Program-made: the position numbers and the translations under genes | NCBI RefSeq assembly: GCF_024298905.1 | Contig: NZ_CP101154.1 | Location: 1,054,001 to 1,118,000 of the forward strand | DNA: 64,000 nucleotides | From: Natronomonas marina | GTDB taxonomy: Archaea > Halobacteriota > Halobacteria > Halobacteriales > Haloarculaceae | Direction: 5' to 3' | In this document: positions 25,640 through 34,383 of the stretch, piece after piece | How the letters are laid out: the number at the start of each line of letters is the position of its first letter | How positions within the stretch are numbered: position 1 is the stretch's first letter | The notes under the pieces: generated by a model | What the model was told of the DNA's origin: nothing | The model's database searches: none | The model's input: only the letters and a program-made list of their open reading frames with translations

Positions 25640-27025
25640 ATGGACCCGAACGTCGTCTGGGTGACGCTCGACAGCGTCCGGGCCGACCACACCACGATGG
25701 GCGGCTACCACCGGGACACGACGCCGAACCTCGCACGTATCGCCGACGGCGAGGACGGCGCCGCCTTCCAGCACTGCATCTCCTCGGGGACGGGCACGCC
25801 CTACTCGTCGGCGTCGATACTGAGCGGGACCTATCCGACCAGACACGGCGTGAAAATCGACAACGAGTACCTGCCCGAGCGCCTGGAGACGCTGCCGGAG
25901 ACCCTCGGGCGGGCCGGCTACCGGACGGCCTGTCTGTCGCGGAACTCCTACGTCAGCCCCGGCACGGGCCTGGACCGCGGCTTCGACCGCTTCTCGTGGG
26001 TCTCCGGGTCGACCATCCTCGACGCCGTCCCCCTGCGGACGCTCGTCAAGTACTTCTTCAACCTCCGGCGTCACTCGGCGGGGCTGGCCCGCGACACCGC
26101 CAAGTACGCCACGCCGTACGTGATGAACGACACCGCCAAACGGTGGCTCGACGACCTCCGGGCGGCGGAGCCGTTCTTCTTTTACCTTCACTACAACGAG
26201 CCGCACCGACCCTACTACCCGCCGCTGCCGTGGATGGACACCTACACCGACGACATCGAGATGTCCGCCTCGGAAGCCGCCGAGTTCGCCATCGAGGTCC
26301 ACCGGACGCTCGACGAGCGCATCGCGGAGGGACTCGACTTCACCGACGAGGAGTGGGCCGCCCTCCACGCGATGTACGACGCCGAGATACGCTACACCGA
26401 CGAGATGATCGGCCGGCTGTTCGATCACGTCCAGTCGCTGGACCTCGGACCGACGATATTCGTCGTGACGGCCGACCACGGCGAACTGTTCGGCGAGCGC
26501 GGCCTCCTGTCGCACAAGGTGGCCGTCGACGACGCGCTGACGCACGTCCCGCTCGTCACCCACGGGTTCGGGGACATCGAGGGGCAGGCCGACGAACTCG
26601 TCCAGCACGTCGACCTCACGACGACGCTTTCGGCGATGGTCGGGGAGGGGATCGACCAGCACCAGGGCGTCGACCTCCGGGAGACGACCCGAGAGCACGC
26701 CTTCGTCCAGCGGGGCCCCTTCGACTTCGACCTCTTCACCGACGTCAACCCCGACTTCGACACCTCGCGGTTCCACCACGGGCCGGTCCACGGGATCCGG
26801 ACCAAGGAGTTCCGCTACGAGCGCAGCGACTCGATGGAGCGACTGTACGAACTCCCCGACGAGGAGACCGACGTCCGCCAGCAGTACCCCGAGGTGACCG
26901 AGGACCTGTCGGCGACGCTCGAGGCGTGGGTCGAGGCCAACGCCGACCCCATCGAGGCCGAGAGCGACTCCCAACTCGACGAGTCCATGCGACGACAGCT
27001 CCGGGACCTCGGCTACGTGGAGTGA
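25640..27025 (+). CDS. Sulfatase-like alkaline-phosphatase-fold enzyme
   Basis: This 461-residue protein is taken from ATG 25640. TTTTGTA at 25610-25616 is a plausible TATA element about 28 bases upstream. VVWVTLDSVRADHTTMGGY gives D11. TPYSSASILSG places Thr53 at the nucleophile position; there is no formylglycine motif. FYLHYNEPHRPYYPP and FVVTADHGELFGERGLLSH supply the remaining metal ligands. It ends LRDLGYVE. No signal peptide is visible. Neighbours are another alkaline-phosphatase-fold gene (convergent, 27059) and, across the accessory insert, the one at 19518. The substrate is probably a glycan-linked sulfate or phosphate ester; that is inference. Confidence 0.78.
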   Translation: MDPNVVWVTLDSVRADHTTMGGYHRDTTPNLARIADGEDGAAFQHCISSGTGTPYSSASILSGTYPTRHGVKIDNEYLPERLETLPETLGRAGYRTACLSRNSYVSPGTGLDRGFDRFSWVSGSTILDAVPLRTLVKYFFNLRRHSAGLARDTAKYATPYVMNDTAKRWLDDLRAAEPFFFYLHYNEPHRPYYPPLPWMDTYTDDIEMSASEAAEFAIEVHRTLDERIAEGLDFTDEEWAALHAMYDAEIRYTDEMIGRLFDHVQSLDLGPTIFVVTADHGELFGERGLLSHKVAVDDALTHVPLVTHGFGDIEGQADELVQHVDLTTTLSAMVGEGIDQHQGVDLRETTREHAFVQRGPFDFDLFTDVNPDFDTSRFHHGPVHGIRTKEFRYERSDSMERLYELPDEETDVRQQYPEVTEDLSATLEAWVEANADPIEAESDSQLDESMRRQLRDLGYVE

Positions 27026-27058
27026 GCGGCAGAGTGGGCGGCCCGGCCGCCGTCCGGG

Positions 27059-28033
27059 TTACATGTACCCCAGGTCCTCGAGCTGTTCCCGGACCGCCTC
27101 GGAATCGCCCGCACCCTCGTCGTCGTCCCAGCGCGGCTCGGGGACGTGAGCACCGTCGGCCAGTGCGGCGTCGACCGCGTCGGAGACGTCGAGGACGCTT
27201 TCGATTCGCTCGACGGTGCCGGGGTCGGTGCCGGCGACCATCGCCTCCTCGGTGTGGAGGCCGTCCTGGAGGCCGTGATCGCTGACGAGCAGCAGTTCGT
27301 CGTCGTCCCCGAGGTCGCCGCGGAGTTCGCCGACGAACTCGTCGAGTTCGTCGTAGGCGCCCGCCTGGAGTTCCGGCCGGGAGTGGCTGACGTGGCCGAT
27401 GAGGTCCAACCCGCTGGTGTAGCCGAAAACGAGCTCGTACTCGCGGCTCCGCAGCGCCCGGCGGGTTCGGGCGATTCGGATCATCGCCATCTCGAGACAC
27501 TGCTCGTAGAAGGCGACGGGGTCCGCGGAGCGGTGGCCGCCGGTGGCGCCGGGGTCGCGCTCGAACAACTCGCCCATCTGGCGGCGGAGCTGGTGTTCGC
27601 GGTCCTCGGTGTCGGGGTCGACGACGTAGTTCGGGACGCCGATGGCCGTCGCTTCGCGGCCGTCGAACACCGTCTCGATGCCCTCCTCGGCGTAGTAGGT
27701 GGCCGGCACGCGGAAGGCGTCCGCGTCGGTGTTCGTCAGGAGCCACGCGCCGAGGCGGGTCTGGAGGCCGTCCGGAACCGCGTAGTCGGCGACCGAACTC
27801 AGGGCCGCGAGGAGCGGGTTCTCCCAGGCGACGCCGTCGTCGAGTTCCAGGCCGTGCTCGGCCGGCGGCAGGCCGGTGATGATGGTCGGCCACAGTTCGT
27901 GCGTGCTCGGCTCGCCGCTCGAGGAGACGATGGTGTCGATGGCGCGGTGGGCCGCAAGCGTCAGGTTCGGGTGGGCGTCCGGGTCGACGAGGTCGGGGTC
28001 CAGGGCGTCGATCCCGAGGACGACCAGGGTCAT
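27059..28033 (-). CDS. Alkaline-phosphatase-fold phosphodiesterase-like protein
   Basis: This 324-residue protein is taken from ATG 28031-28033. VVLGIDALDPD gives D9. EPSTHELWPTIITG places Thr44 at the nucleophile position of the nucleotide pyrophosphatase/phosphodiesterase branch. LVSDHGLQDGLHT carries the later Asp-His ligands. It is shorter than the related protein at 7705. It ends LEDLGYM. It lies 82 bases downstream of a glycosyltransferase on the same strand and is convergent with the enzyme at 25640. Likely role: hydrolysis or transfer of a phosphodiester in glycan or lipid-carrier metabolism. Uncertain. Confidence 0.75.
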   Translation of the reverse strand: MTLVVLGIDALDPDLVDPDAHPNLTLAAHRAIDTIVSSSGEPSTHELWPTIITGLPPAEHGLELDDGVAWENPLLAALSSVADYAVPDGLQTRLGAWLLTNTDADAFRVPATYYAEEGIETVFDGREATAIGVPNYVVDPDTEDREHQLRRQMGELFERDPGATGGHRSADPVAFYEQCLEMAMIRIARTRRALRSREYELVFGYTSGLDLIGHVSHSRPELQAGAYDELDEFVGELRGDLGDDDELLLVSDHGLQDGLHTEEAMVAGTDPGTVERIESVLDVSDAVDAALADGAHVPEPRWDDDEGAGDSEAVREQLEDLGYM

Positions 28034-28115
28034 GGCCCAACGTCGGCCGGGTGGACAGTTGAATCGTTCGGTGCCGCCCGGTCGGTCGGGACTGCCGGCC
28101 ACCGTGCCCGCGGCC

Positions 28116-29261
28116 TCAGTCCGCCGCCGAGAGCGCCCCGAGGATGGCCCGGTACCGCTCGACGGCGGCCTCGAAACTGTACTCGTCCTCGACGAGTCCC
28201 CGCCCGTTGCGGCTGATCTCGGGGAGGTCCCCCCGGTCGAGAATCCGCTCGACGTCCCGCGTGATGGCGTCGGCCTCGAGTTCGTCCATCAGGAATCCCG
28301 TCTCGCCGTTCCGGACCACGTCGGGAACGCCCGAGACCGGCGACGCGTACACCGGCGTGCCGCAGGCGAGCGCCTCCAGGATGACCGTCGGGAGGCCCTC
28401 GGTCGGCTGGGAGGGCATGATCAGCAGTCGGAACCGGTTCAGTTCCGCCGGCACCTCGGCGTGGTCGACCCAGCCGGCCACCTCGACGTCGCCGGCCGCT
28501 ATCCCGTCGGACAGTTCCTCGCGGAGCCACTCCTCGAGGCCGCCGCCGCCGACGAACCGGAACCGGACGCCGTCGGGCAACCGCCGCGAGACCTCCGCGA
28601 GCGTCCGGATGCCCTTCTCCTCGTCGAGCCGTCCGAGGAAGCCGACCACCGGGTCGCGCTCCTCGTAGGGCGTCGTCGGGGCGAACCGCTCGGTGTCGAC
28701 GTAGCGGGCGCCGTTGGGGTAGAGCTTCGCCTCGAAGCGGTCCAGTCCGAGTTCCTCGGCCATCGACGGCGTGTAGGTGACGATGCCGTCGGCCAGCGCG
28801 TAGCCGGCCCACTCCAGCAGCCGAAGCGCCCCGGCCAGCGCCCGCGCGACCGGGTCCGGCACCCGCCGTTTCCAGTACAGTTCCAGCGTCAGCGGTACGT
28901 CCCCGCGAGGTTCGAGGACGACCGTCTTGCCCGCCAGTTTCGCCACGAGGATCGGGACCAGATACGAGGTCGCACCGTAGAACAGCGCCACCTCCTCGTC
29001 GCGGTCGGCGAGCACCCGCGCCATCCGAATCTGGTTGGCGAGAAACCGGACGGCCGCCGTCGGTATCGAGTCGCCCTCGTCGCGTTCGGAGACCTCGACC
29101 ACCTCGTGGTCGTCCCGCACCGGCGAGTCCGCCGGCAGGTTCGCGGTGACGAGCGAGACGGCCGTCACCTCCGCGAGGATGGCGAGGAACGTCCGGGTGG
29201 CCGTCTCGCCCGCGCCGCTCAGCGGGTGGGTCACGACGCAGACGTCGTCGGGGTCGCCCAT
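28116..29261 (-). CDS. GT4-family glycosyltransferase
   Basis: This 381-residue enzyme starts at ATG 29259-29261. The acceptor domain begins VCVVTHPLSGAGETATRTFL. The donor domain has VGFLGRLDEEKGIRTLAEV and EGLPTVILE, the E-x7-E motif, then ALACGTPVYASPVSG. It is divergent from the UDP-glucose dehydrogenase at 29378, with 116 bases between the starts. It probably uses a uronic acid or hexose donor for the surface glycan. Donor specificity cannot be told. Confidence 0.86.
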   Translation of the reverse strand: MGDPDDVCVVTHPLSGAGETATRTFLAILAEVTAVSLVTANLPADSPVRDDHEVVEVSERDEGDSIPTAAVRFLANQIRMARVLADRDEEVALFYGATSYLVPILVAKLAGKTVVLEPRGDVPLTLELYWKRRVPDPVARALAGALRLLEWAGYALADGIVTYTPSMAEELGLDRFEAKLYPNGARYVDTERFAPTTPYEERDPVVGFLGRLDEEKGIRTLAEVSRRLPDGVRFRFVGGGGLEEWLREELSDGIAAGDVEVAGWVDHAEVPAELNRFRLLIMPSQPTEGLPTVILEALACGTPVYASPVSGVPDVVRNGETGFLMDELEADAITRDVERILDRGDLPEISRNGRGLVEDEYSFEAAVERYRAILGALSAAD

Positions 29262-29377
29262 CCTTGGTCGGGATTGTTGGGGTCGGCGTTTGACTCCACC
29301 GATACCCGCTGACTGCCGGCCGTCCCGTCGCGCCGGAGAGCCGAACCCTCAAATCCCCGCCGGTGGTACGGACGAGT

Positions 29378-30673
29378 ATGAACGCAAGCGTCGTCGGCAG
29401 CGGCTACGTCGGCACGACCCTCGCGGCGTGTCTCGCCGACCTGGGTCACGACGTCACCGCCGTCGATATCGACCAGTCGGTCGTCGACCGCCTCAACGCC
29501 GGCGAGACGGCCATCCACGAACCCGGTCTCGACCCGCTGGTGTCGGCGTACGCCGGCGGCCGCCTCCGGGCGACCACCGACCACGCCGCCGTCGCCGACA
29601 CCGACCTCACCTTCCTCGCCGTCGAGACGCCCGCCCGCGAGGACGGCTCCATCGACCCCTCGGCCCTGCTCGCGGCCGCCGAGGACGTCGGCGAGGCCCT
29701 CGCCGACAAGGACGGCTACCACCTCGTCGTCGTCAAGTCGACCGTCCTCCCCGACGTGATCGAGGAGGAACTCGTCCCGCTCGTGGAGTCGGCCTCGGGC
29801 AAGACCGACGGCGAGGAAATCGGCGTCGCCGTCAACCCCGAGTTCCAGCGGGAGGGCAGCGCCGTCGACGACTTCATGGACCCGGACAAGATCGTCCTGG
29901 GCACCGACGGCGACGAGCGGGCGCTGGACCTGCTCGCGGAACTGTACCAGCCACTGGTCAGCGACTGGGAGGTGCCCGTCGTCGAGACCGGCCGCCGGGA
30001 GGCCGCGATGATAAAGTACGCCAACAACACGTTCCTCGCGGCGAAGGTCAGCCTCATCAACGACCTCGGGAACGTCTGCAAGGAGTTCGGCGTCGACGCC
30101 TACGAGGTGGCCGACGCCATCGGAATGGACGACCGCATCGGCGAGCGGTTCCTCCGCTCGGGTGTCGGGTGGGGGGGCTCGTGTTTCGGGAAGGACACCG
30201 CCGCGCTCGCCTCGGCCGCCCGCGAAGCCGGCTACGACCCCGCGATGGTCGAGGCGGCCCGCGAGGTCAACGACCACCAGCCCGAACGCCTGCTGGAGTT
30301 GCTCGACGCCCACGTCGACGTCTCGGGAAAGCGCGTGGCCGTCCTCGGACTCGCGTTCAAGCCCGGCACCGACGACGTCCGGGGGTCGCGGGCCAAGCCG
30401 GTCATCGAGGGGCTGGAAGCCCGCGGCGCCGACGTTGTCGCCTACGACCCGATGGCCACGGAGGAAATGGCCGCCGAGTACCCCGACGTGGAGTACGTCG
30501 ACTCGGCGGCGGCGGCACTGGAGGGCGCCCACGGCGCCTGCGTCGTCACCGACTGGCCCGAGTTCGCCGACCTCGATGCGGAGTTCGACGCGATGGCGAA
30601 TCCCGTCGTCGTCGACGGCCGCCGCATCGTCGAGCGCCGCGAGGGACTCACCTACGAGGGGCTGACCTGGTAG
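29378..30673 (+). CDS. aglM: UDP-glucose 6-dehydrogenase (AglM-like)
   Basis: This 431-residue protein is taken from ATG 29378, which gives [20 protein letters not shown] as the NAD-binding start. [37 protein letters not shown] and [10 protein letters not shown] (catalytic Cys) are hallmarks of UDP-glucose dehydrogenases. [20 protein letters not shown] begins the C-terminal domain. It makes UDP-glucuronate with two rounds of NAD reduction; Haloferax AglM does this for N-glycans. It differs in class from the enzyme at 15599 (GGSC against GGHC), so the strain can probably make two different uronic acid donors. Confidence 0.88.
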   Translation: MNASVVGSGYVGTTLAACLADLGHDVTAVDIDQSVVDRLNAGETAIHEPGLDPLVSAYAGGRLRATTDHAAVADTDLTFLAVETPAREDGSIDPSALLAAAEDVGEALADKDGYHLVVVKSTVLPDVIEEELVPLVESASGKTDGEEIGVAVNPEFQREGSAVDDFMDPDKIVLGTDGDERALDLLAELYQPLVSDWEVPVVETGRREAAMIKYANNTFLAAKVSLINDLGNVCKEFGVDAYEVADAIGMDDRIGERFLRSGVGWGGSCFGKDTAALASAAREAGYDPAMVEAAREVNDHQPERLLELLDAHVDVSGKRVAVLGLAFKPGTDDVRGSRAKPVIEGLEARGADVVAYDPMATEEMAAEYPDVEYVDSAAAALEGAHGACVVTDWPEFADLDAEFDAMANPVVVDGRRIVERREGLTYEGLTW

Positions 30674-30743
30674 CCGCCCGCCCCGGTGCCCCCGGAGCCG
30701 TCGAAACGAAGGGCTCATTGCCGCGCCCGCCCCCGTCGGGGGT

Positions 30744-31355
30744 ATGCGCGAGTTCGTCGTCGTCGGCCACGAGGCGCCGACGACACCGGAGTTCTCGCTG
30801 GACGACCTCCCGGGCGCCGGCCGCCTGGACATCCTCGCCCGCTGTGTCACGAGCGCGTTCTGTCTCTCCCACGACCTCCGCGAGGACGTCCGGGTCCGTC
30901 TCGTGCTCGCCGACGAGTACGTCGTCCGCTTCGAGGGAAGCGAACTCCGGCACCTCCACCCGGACGAGCGGTCGGCGGCCTCGCTGATCCGGGGCGCCCT
31001 GGCGGCCCGCGACGGCGCCATCGGCGCGATGGAGGCCAACCCCTCCCCCGGCGTCTACGTCGGGAAGGGCGACTTCGCCGGCACCGTCCAAGACCTCGCC
31101 GAATCCGCCACACTCGTCGAACTCCACGCCGAGGGCGACCCCGTCGCCGACCTCGACCCACCGACCGACCCCGCGTTCGTCCTCTCGGACCACCGCGAGT
31201 TCACCGACGCGGAGGCCGAGACGCTGGCGGCGGCCGCCGACCACCGCGTCTCGGTGGGTCCCGAGGCGCTGCACGCCGACCACGCCGTCACCGTCGCCCA
31301 CAACTACCTCGACACCGACGGCTTCGCATCGTACGGCGACTCTAGCCGGTTCTAG
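30744..31355 (+). CDS. trmY: tRNA pseudouridine(54) N1-methyltransferase
   Basis: This 203-residue protein starts at ATG 30744 with MREFVVVGHEAPTTPEFSLD. It has the SPOUT-type fold order of TrmY, with RLDILARCVTSAFCLS, LHPDERSAASLIRGAL and ending FVLSDHREFTDAE and SVGPEALHADHAVTVAHNYL, which form the knotted SAM site. TrmY methylates pseudouridine 54 of the T-loop to m1-pseudouridine in archaeal tRNA. Length matches the family. It lies between the UDP-glucose dehydrogenase and a membrane protein, with no sign of transfer. Confidence 0.93.
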   Translation: MREFVVVGHEAPTTPEFSLDDLPGAGRLDILARCVTSAFCLSHDLREDVRVRLVLADEYVVRFEGSELRHLHPDERSAASLIRGALAARDGAIGAMEANPSPGVYVGKGDFAGTVQDLAESATLVELHAEGDPVADLDPPTDPAFVLSDHREFTDAEAETLAAAADHRVSVGPEALHADHAVTVAHNYLDTDGFASYGDSSRF

Positions 31356-31362
31356 GCGGGGA

Positions 31363-31369
31363 TTTATAA
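31363..31369 (+). promoter_or_regulatory. TATA-like element for the membrane gene at 31393
   Basis: TTTATAA lies about 28 bases before ATG 31393, fitting a leaderless start. Confidence 0.5.
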
Positions 31370-31392
31370 CCCGCCGCCCGCAAGCGCCGGAC

Positions 31393-32151
31393 ATGTCCCT
31401 CCAGATCGGCGACGCGATAGGCGACGGTGTGCGTCGGGCGTTCACGTACAGCGGCGGCGTGTTGATGGCGCTACTGTTCGTCTACCAGCTCGTTTTCGTG
31501 GGGGCGGTGAACACGCTCGTGGCCGAGTCGCTCCCGCCGGAGGCCCAGCAGGGGAGCCTGGGGCTCGCGCTCCCGGTCCCGGTCGCCGTGGCCGGGGCGC
31601 TGGCCGTCGTCGGACTGCTGTTCGGTGTCGTCCTGTATCTCGTGGCGACGCGGGCGCTGACCCGTGAACACTCCGAGTTGGGTTCGCTACCCGCCGAACT
31701 GTTCACCCGACGCATCGGGCGGGCGACGGTCTCGGCGGTCGTCACCAACATCGTCGTCTTTGTGGCCGTCTCCGTCGGGTTCGTCTTCCTGTTCGTGCCC
31801 GGCATATTCCTCGCGCTCAGCTTCGTCTTCGTCGTCTTCGCCATCGGCGTCGAGGACGAACGGGCCATCGACGCCCTGGGGCGGAGCTGGGAACTGGCCA
31901 GCGGCGACCGCTGGTCGCTGCTCGCGCTGGGTCTCATCGTCGGCGTCGTCACGGCGGTCGGGAGCGGCCTGGGGTCGGTGCTGTCGGTTGTCTCCCCCCT
32001 CGCCGGCCAGGTCACGAGCCTCGCGCTGGCGTCTATCTTCGCCGTCGTCAGCTACGGCATCCTCGCCGACGCGTACCTCCAGCTTTCCGACGCGAAGCCG
32101 CGCGAACCCGACGCCGGGAGCCCGACTCCCGAGGCGGATCCGATGGCCTGA
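31393..32151 (+). CDS. Haloarchaeal multi-pass membrane protein (DUF7847-like)
   Basis: This 252-residue protein starts at ATG 31393. It begins with an amphipathic stretch (LQIGDAIGDGVRRAFTYSGG) and has about six membrane helices. The pattern RIGRATVSAVVTNIVVF, then FLFVPGIFLALSFVF and ELASGDRWSLLALGLIVGVV resembles the membrane domain found beside glycerophosphodiester phosphodiesterases and annotated in haloarchaea as DUF7847. No enzymatic domain is attached. A charged tail (KPREPDAGSPTPEAD) ends it. Function unknown. Confidence 0.65.
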   Translation: MSLQIGDAIGDGVRRAFTYSGGVLMALLFVYQLVFVGAVNTLVAESLPPEAQQGSLGLALPVPVAVAGALAVVGLLFGVVLYLVATRALTREHSELGSLPAELFTRRIGRATVSAVVTNIVVFVAVSVGFVFLFVPGIFLALSFVFVVFAIGVEDERAIDALGRSWELASGDRWSLLALGLIVGVVTAVGSGLGSVLSVVSPLAGQVTSLALASIFAVVSYGILADAYLQLSDAKPREPDAGSPTPEADPMA

Positions 32152-32201
32152 ACGGGGCGGATCACAACCCTTAAAGTCGGCCACGGCGTCGTTTCGCGTG
32201 C

Positions 32202-32274
32202 GGGCCGGTGGGGTAGCTTGGTATCCTTCGGCCTTCGGGTGGCCGTAACCACGATTCAAATTCGTGCCGGCCCA
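32202..32274 (+). tRNA. tRNA-Pro (anticodon CGG)
   Basis: A cloverleaf can be drawn by hand: acceptor GGGCCGG with CCGGCCC, anticodon stem CGGCC/GGCCG around loop TTCGGGT (U33 then CGG), T-arm CACGA/TCGTG around TTCAAAT, and discriminator A at 32274. No intron and no encoded CCA. TTAAAG at 32171-32176, about 30 bases upstream, is a likely TATA element. Confidence 0.93.
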
Positions 32275-32438
32275 CTTCTTCCCGCAGTCGACGACCGCCA
32301 GCCGGGGCTTCGCCTGCCGGGGGCCCGAACGGAACGACCACGAGGAGTGTCGGCTCGAAGACACCTCCGTCGACCGTCTCGAATCAGTTCTCGAAACGCT
32401 ACGCGCGTTTATACGGTTTTGCTCCCTACCGGCGAGCG

Positions 32439-32633
32439 ATGAGAGGACCGTTCGAGTCCATCGCCGGCGCGTTCGGGGCCCTTCTGGCGTGGATAGTCAT
32501 CACTGCTGCGGTGACGTTCGTGGGTATCGACCCGCTTTTGGGTGTGCTCGCGGCCACCGTCGTCGCGTTCGACGTGGTCTACTACCACCGTCTGACCAGG
32601 GTCACGTCGGCACCGTCCTCCGGAAGTCAGTGA
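32439..32633 (+). CDS. Small two-helix membrane protein
   Basis: This 64-residue protein starts at ATG 32439. It has two hydrophobic helices (AFGALLAWIVITAAVTFVG and LLGVLAATVVAFDVVYY) and a short polar C-terminus. GTTTATAC about 30 bases upstream suits a leaderless promoter and supports the gene. I do not recognise a family. It lies between tRNA-Pro and the convergent HPP-Usp gene. Confidence 0.6.
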   Translation: MRGPFESIAGAFGALLAWIVITAAVTFVGIDPLLGVLAATVVAFDVVYYHRLTRVTSAPSSGSQ

Positions 32634-32678
32634 GCCGGTCGTTGTAGGGTGTATGAGAGACGATGACGGCGCTGTATC

Positions 32679-32741
32679 CTCGCCCTACTGCGCTACTCGG
32701 TCACTTCGCTCCCTGCGTTGCTCCTTGAGAACGGGGCTTTA
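32679..32741. repeat. Possible TnpB right-end fragment
   Basis: The stretch has CCCTACT near its left side and TTGAGAACGGGGCTTT at 32725-32740, resembling the arrangement at 25211-25320 (CCCTACTCGCT ... TTGAGGGTGGGGCTTT). It is short and diverged. It may be a decayed insertion-sequence end lying 16 bases from the stop of the next gene. Confidence 0.3.
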
Positions 32742-32756
32742 GCGCTTGATTTTAGG

Positions 32757-34247
32757 TCACTCCCGGGCGACGATGGCCACGTCGGTCTCGACGTCGTGGA
32801 TCCCCTCGAACGTCGGCGGCGAGACGATGCGTGAGACGAGGCCCCGCTCCTGGCTCGCACCGATCACGAGGAGGTCGTTGGCTCTGGCTGCACGCCGGAG
32901 GAAGGTCCGGATGTCGGTGTTCTGGACCCGGGTCTCGATGGTCCCGTCGAACGTCTCGACGAGGTCGGCCAGCATTCGGTCGGCGACCCGCCGTTCGGTC
33001 TCGTCGCCGATACAGTGGGCGACGCTGACGCGGCCGTCCGGTTCGACGATTCGGAGCGCGAAGTCGAGCATGTTGTGGGCGGTGTCGCCGGCCTTCCTGA
33101 CCGGGACGGTAATGTGGGACCATCTAGTTCGGTCGCCGTAGCTTCGGTGGACGACGACGTCGCCGGCGGTCTCGAGCAGGCGCGTGACGTAGGCCGATAG
33201 CTCGCCGTCCTCGCCCTCGTAGGGGACGACCGTCAGGTCGCAGTTCGTCTCCACCCGCACCCGCCGGACCGCCTCGACGGGAGAACCACCGCCCGCGGCG
33301 ACGACCACCTCGCAGGGCACGTCGAGTTCAGTCTCGATGCGGTCGGCCAGCGACTTCAACTCGGAGACGGCCATCGCCGCAGCAGGGTCGGCCGCGGCGG
33401 TGGCGCCGTCGGATTCCTCGGCGGTATCGGTGGCATCGGCGGCGCCCTGCCCCGCGACGGCGGCTGCCGGTTCGCTTTCGAGGTCCGTCCGCAGCAGTCG
33501 CCGCTCGACAGCGGCGGCCCGTTCGCCCGCGACCACGTCGAGCAGGACGACCTTGCCGGCGTCGTGGGCGGCGGCCAGTCGGCCGCCGAGCATGGCCGTC
33601 GAGCCGTCGATGACGTCCCGCATCGGGACGAGGACGTGGTCGTCGCCCCGCGTCGATTCGTAGAAGTACTGCGCGCGCCGCTCGTAGACGAACTCCCGCC
33701 AGGCGGTGAAGACCGCCGCGACGATGGCGGAAGTTACGAGGACGCTGCCCACGAAGGCGGGCTGGCGGGCCGGCGGGATCAACAGCCCGAGCAGCGCCAT
33801 GGAGAACGCCGCCGCCTCCTCGACGTCGACGGTCCAGGTGACCAGCCCGGTCAACAGGACGGCGAAGGCCGCCCCTGGGGCGTCGACCTCCAGCGCCGTC
33901 GGCGGCAGCTCGGGATAGACGAACCTGACGGCGACCCAGACGGCCACCGAGGCGCAGGCGGCGCCAGCGGTAAGCCCCGTGACGAACCGGACCGGCGAGG
34001 CGTACTCGCTTTCCGGGTTCGCAAACAGCGCGTACGTGCCGGCCGCAAGCGGCGGGAAGATGAAAAACGAGAGGAAGGAGAGCCGGTTCGACAGGTAGGT
34101 CAACAGTCCCACCGAGAACGGGACGAAGACGAGAATGGAGACGTGGACGAGCACCGAGGTGTACTCCAGACGGCGGCGAATCTCACGAACCGAGCGGCGG
34201 ACGAGGCTCCGGGCCGCACCGCCGATCCCTCGCAAGCGGTCGAGCAT
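32757..34247 (-). CDS. HPP-type membrane protein fused to universal stress domains
   Basis: This 496-residue protein is taken from ATG 34245-34247; an ATG seven codons upstream is possible. Residues about 30-195 form four to six membrane helices of the HPP type, with FFIFPPLAAGTYALFANP as the conserved core. Residues about 205-330 and 360-496 look like two universal stress protein domains; the second has VIGASQERGLVSRIVSP, similar to the ATP-binding glycine motif. HPP proteins have been linked to nitrite transport in plastids and cyanobacteria, while Usp domains sense nucleotides or stress. The combination suggests a regulated membrane protein. Substrate unknown. Confidence 0.75.
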   Translation of the reverse strand: MLDRLRGIGGAARSLVRRSVREIRRRLEYTSVLVHVSILVFVPFSVGLLTYLSNRLSFLSFFIFPPLAAGTYALFANPESEYASPVRFVTGLTAGAACASVAVWVAVRFVYPELPPTALEVDAPGAAFAVLLTGLVTWTVDVEEAAAFSMALLGLLIPPARQPAFVGSVLVTSAIVAAVFTAWREFVYERRAQYFYESTRGDDHVLVPMRDVIDGSTAMLGGRLAAAHDAGKVVLLDVVAGERAAAVERRLLRTDLESEPAAAVAGQGAADATDTAEESDGATAAADPAAAMAVSELKSLADRIETELDVPCEVVVAAGGGSPVEAVRRVRVETNCDLTVVPYEGEDGELSAYVTRLLETAGDVVVHRSYGDRTRWSHITVPVRKAGDTAHNMLDFALRIVEPDGRVSVAHCIGDETERRVADRMLADLVETFDGTIETRVQNTDIRTFLRRAARANDLLVIGASQERGLVSRIVSPPTFEGIHDVETDVAIVARE

Positions 34248-34383
34248 ACCTACCCGGACTCCCTGCACCGAAGTAAAGCCGACGACGACACGGGCGCGGC
34301 CGACCCGTCGTTCGCCGACGAAGCGGCGGACGTCGACGTCGAGTGACTGGACGCCGACGACTAGGTCGCCGTTTTCCCGCCGG

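Noticed and set aside
32202-32274. tRNA-Pro as an integration site for an element
   Set aside because: I found no second copy of the tRNA 3' end nearby and no integrase gene.
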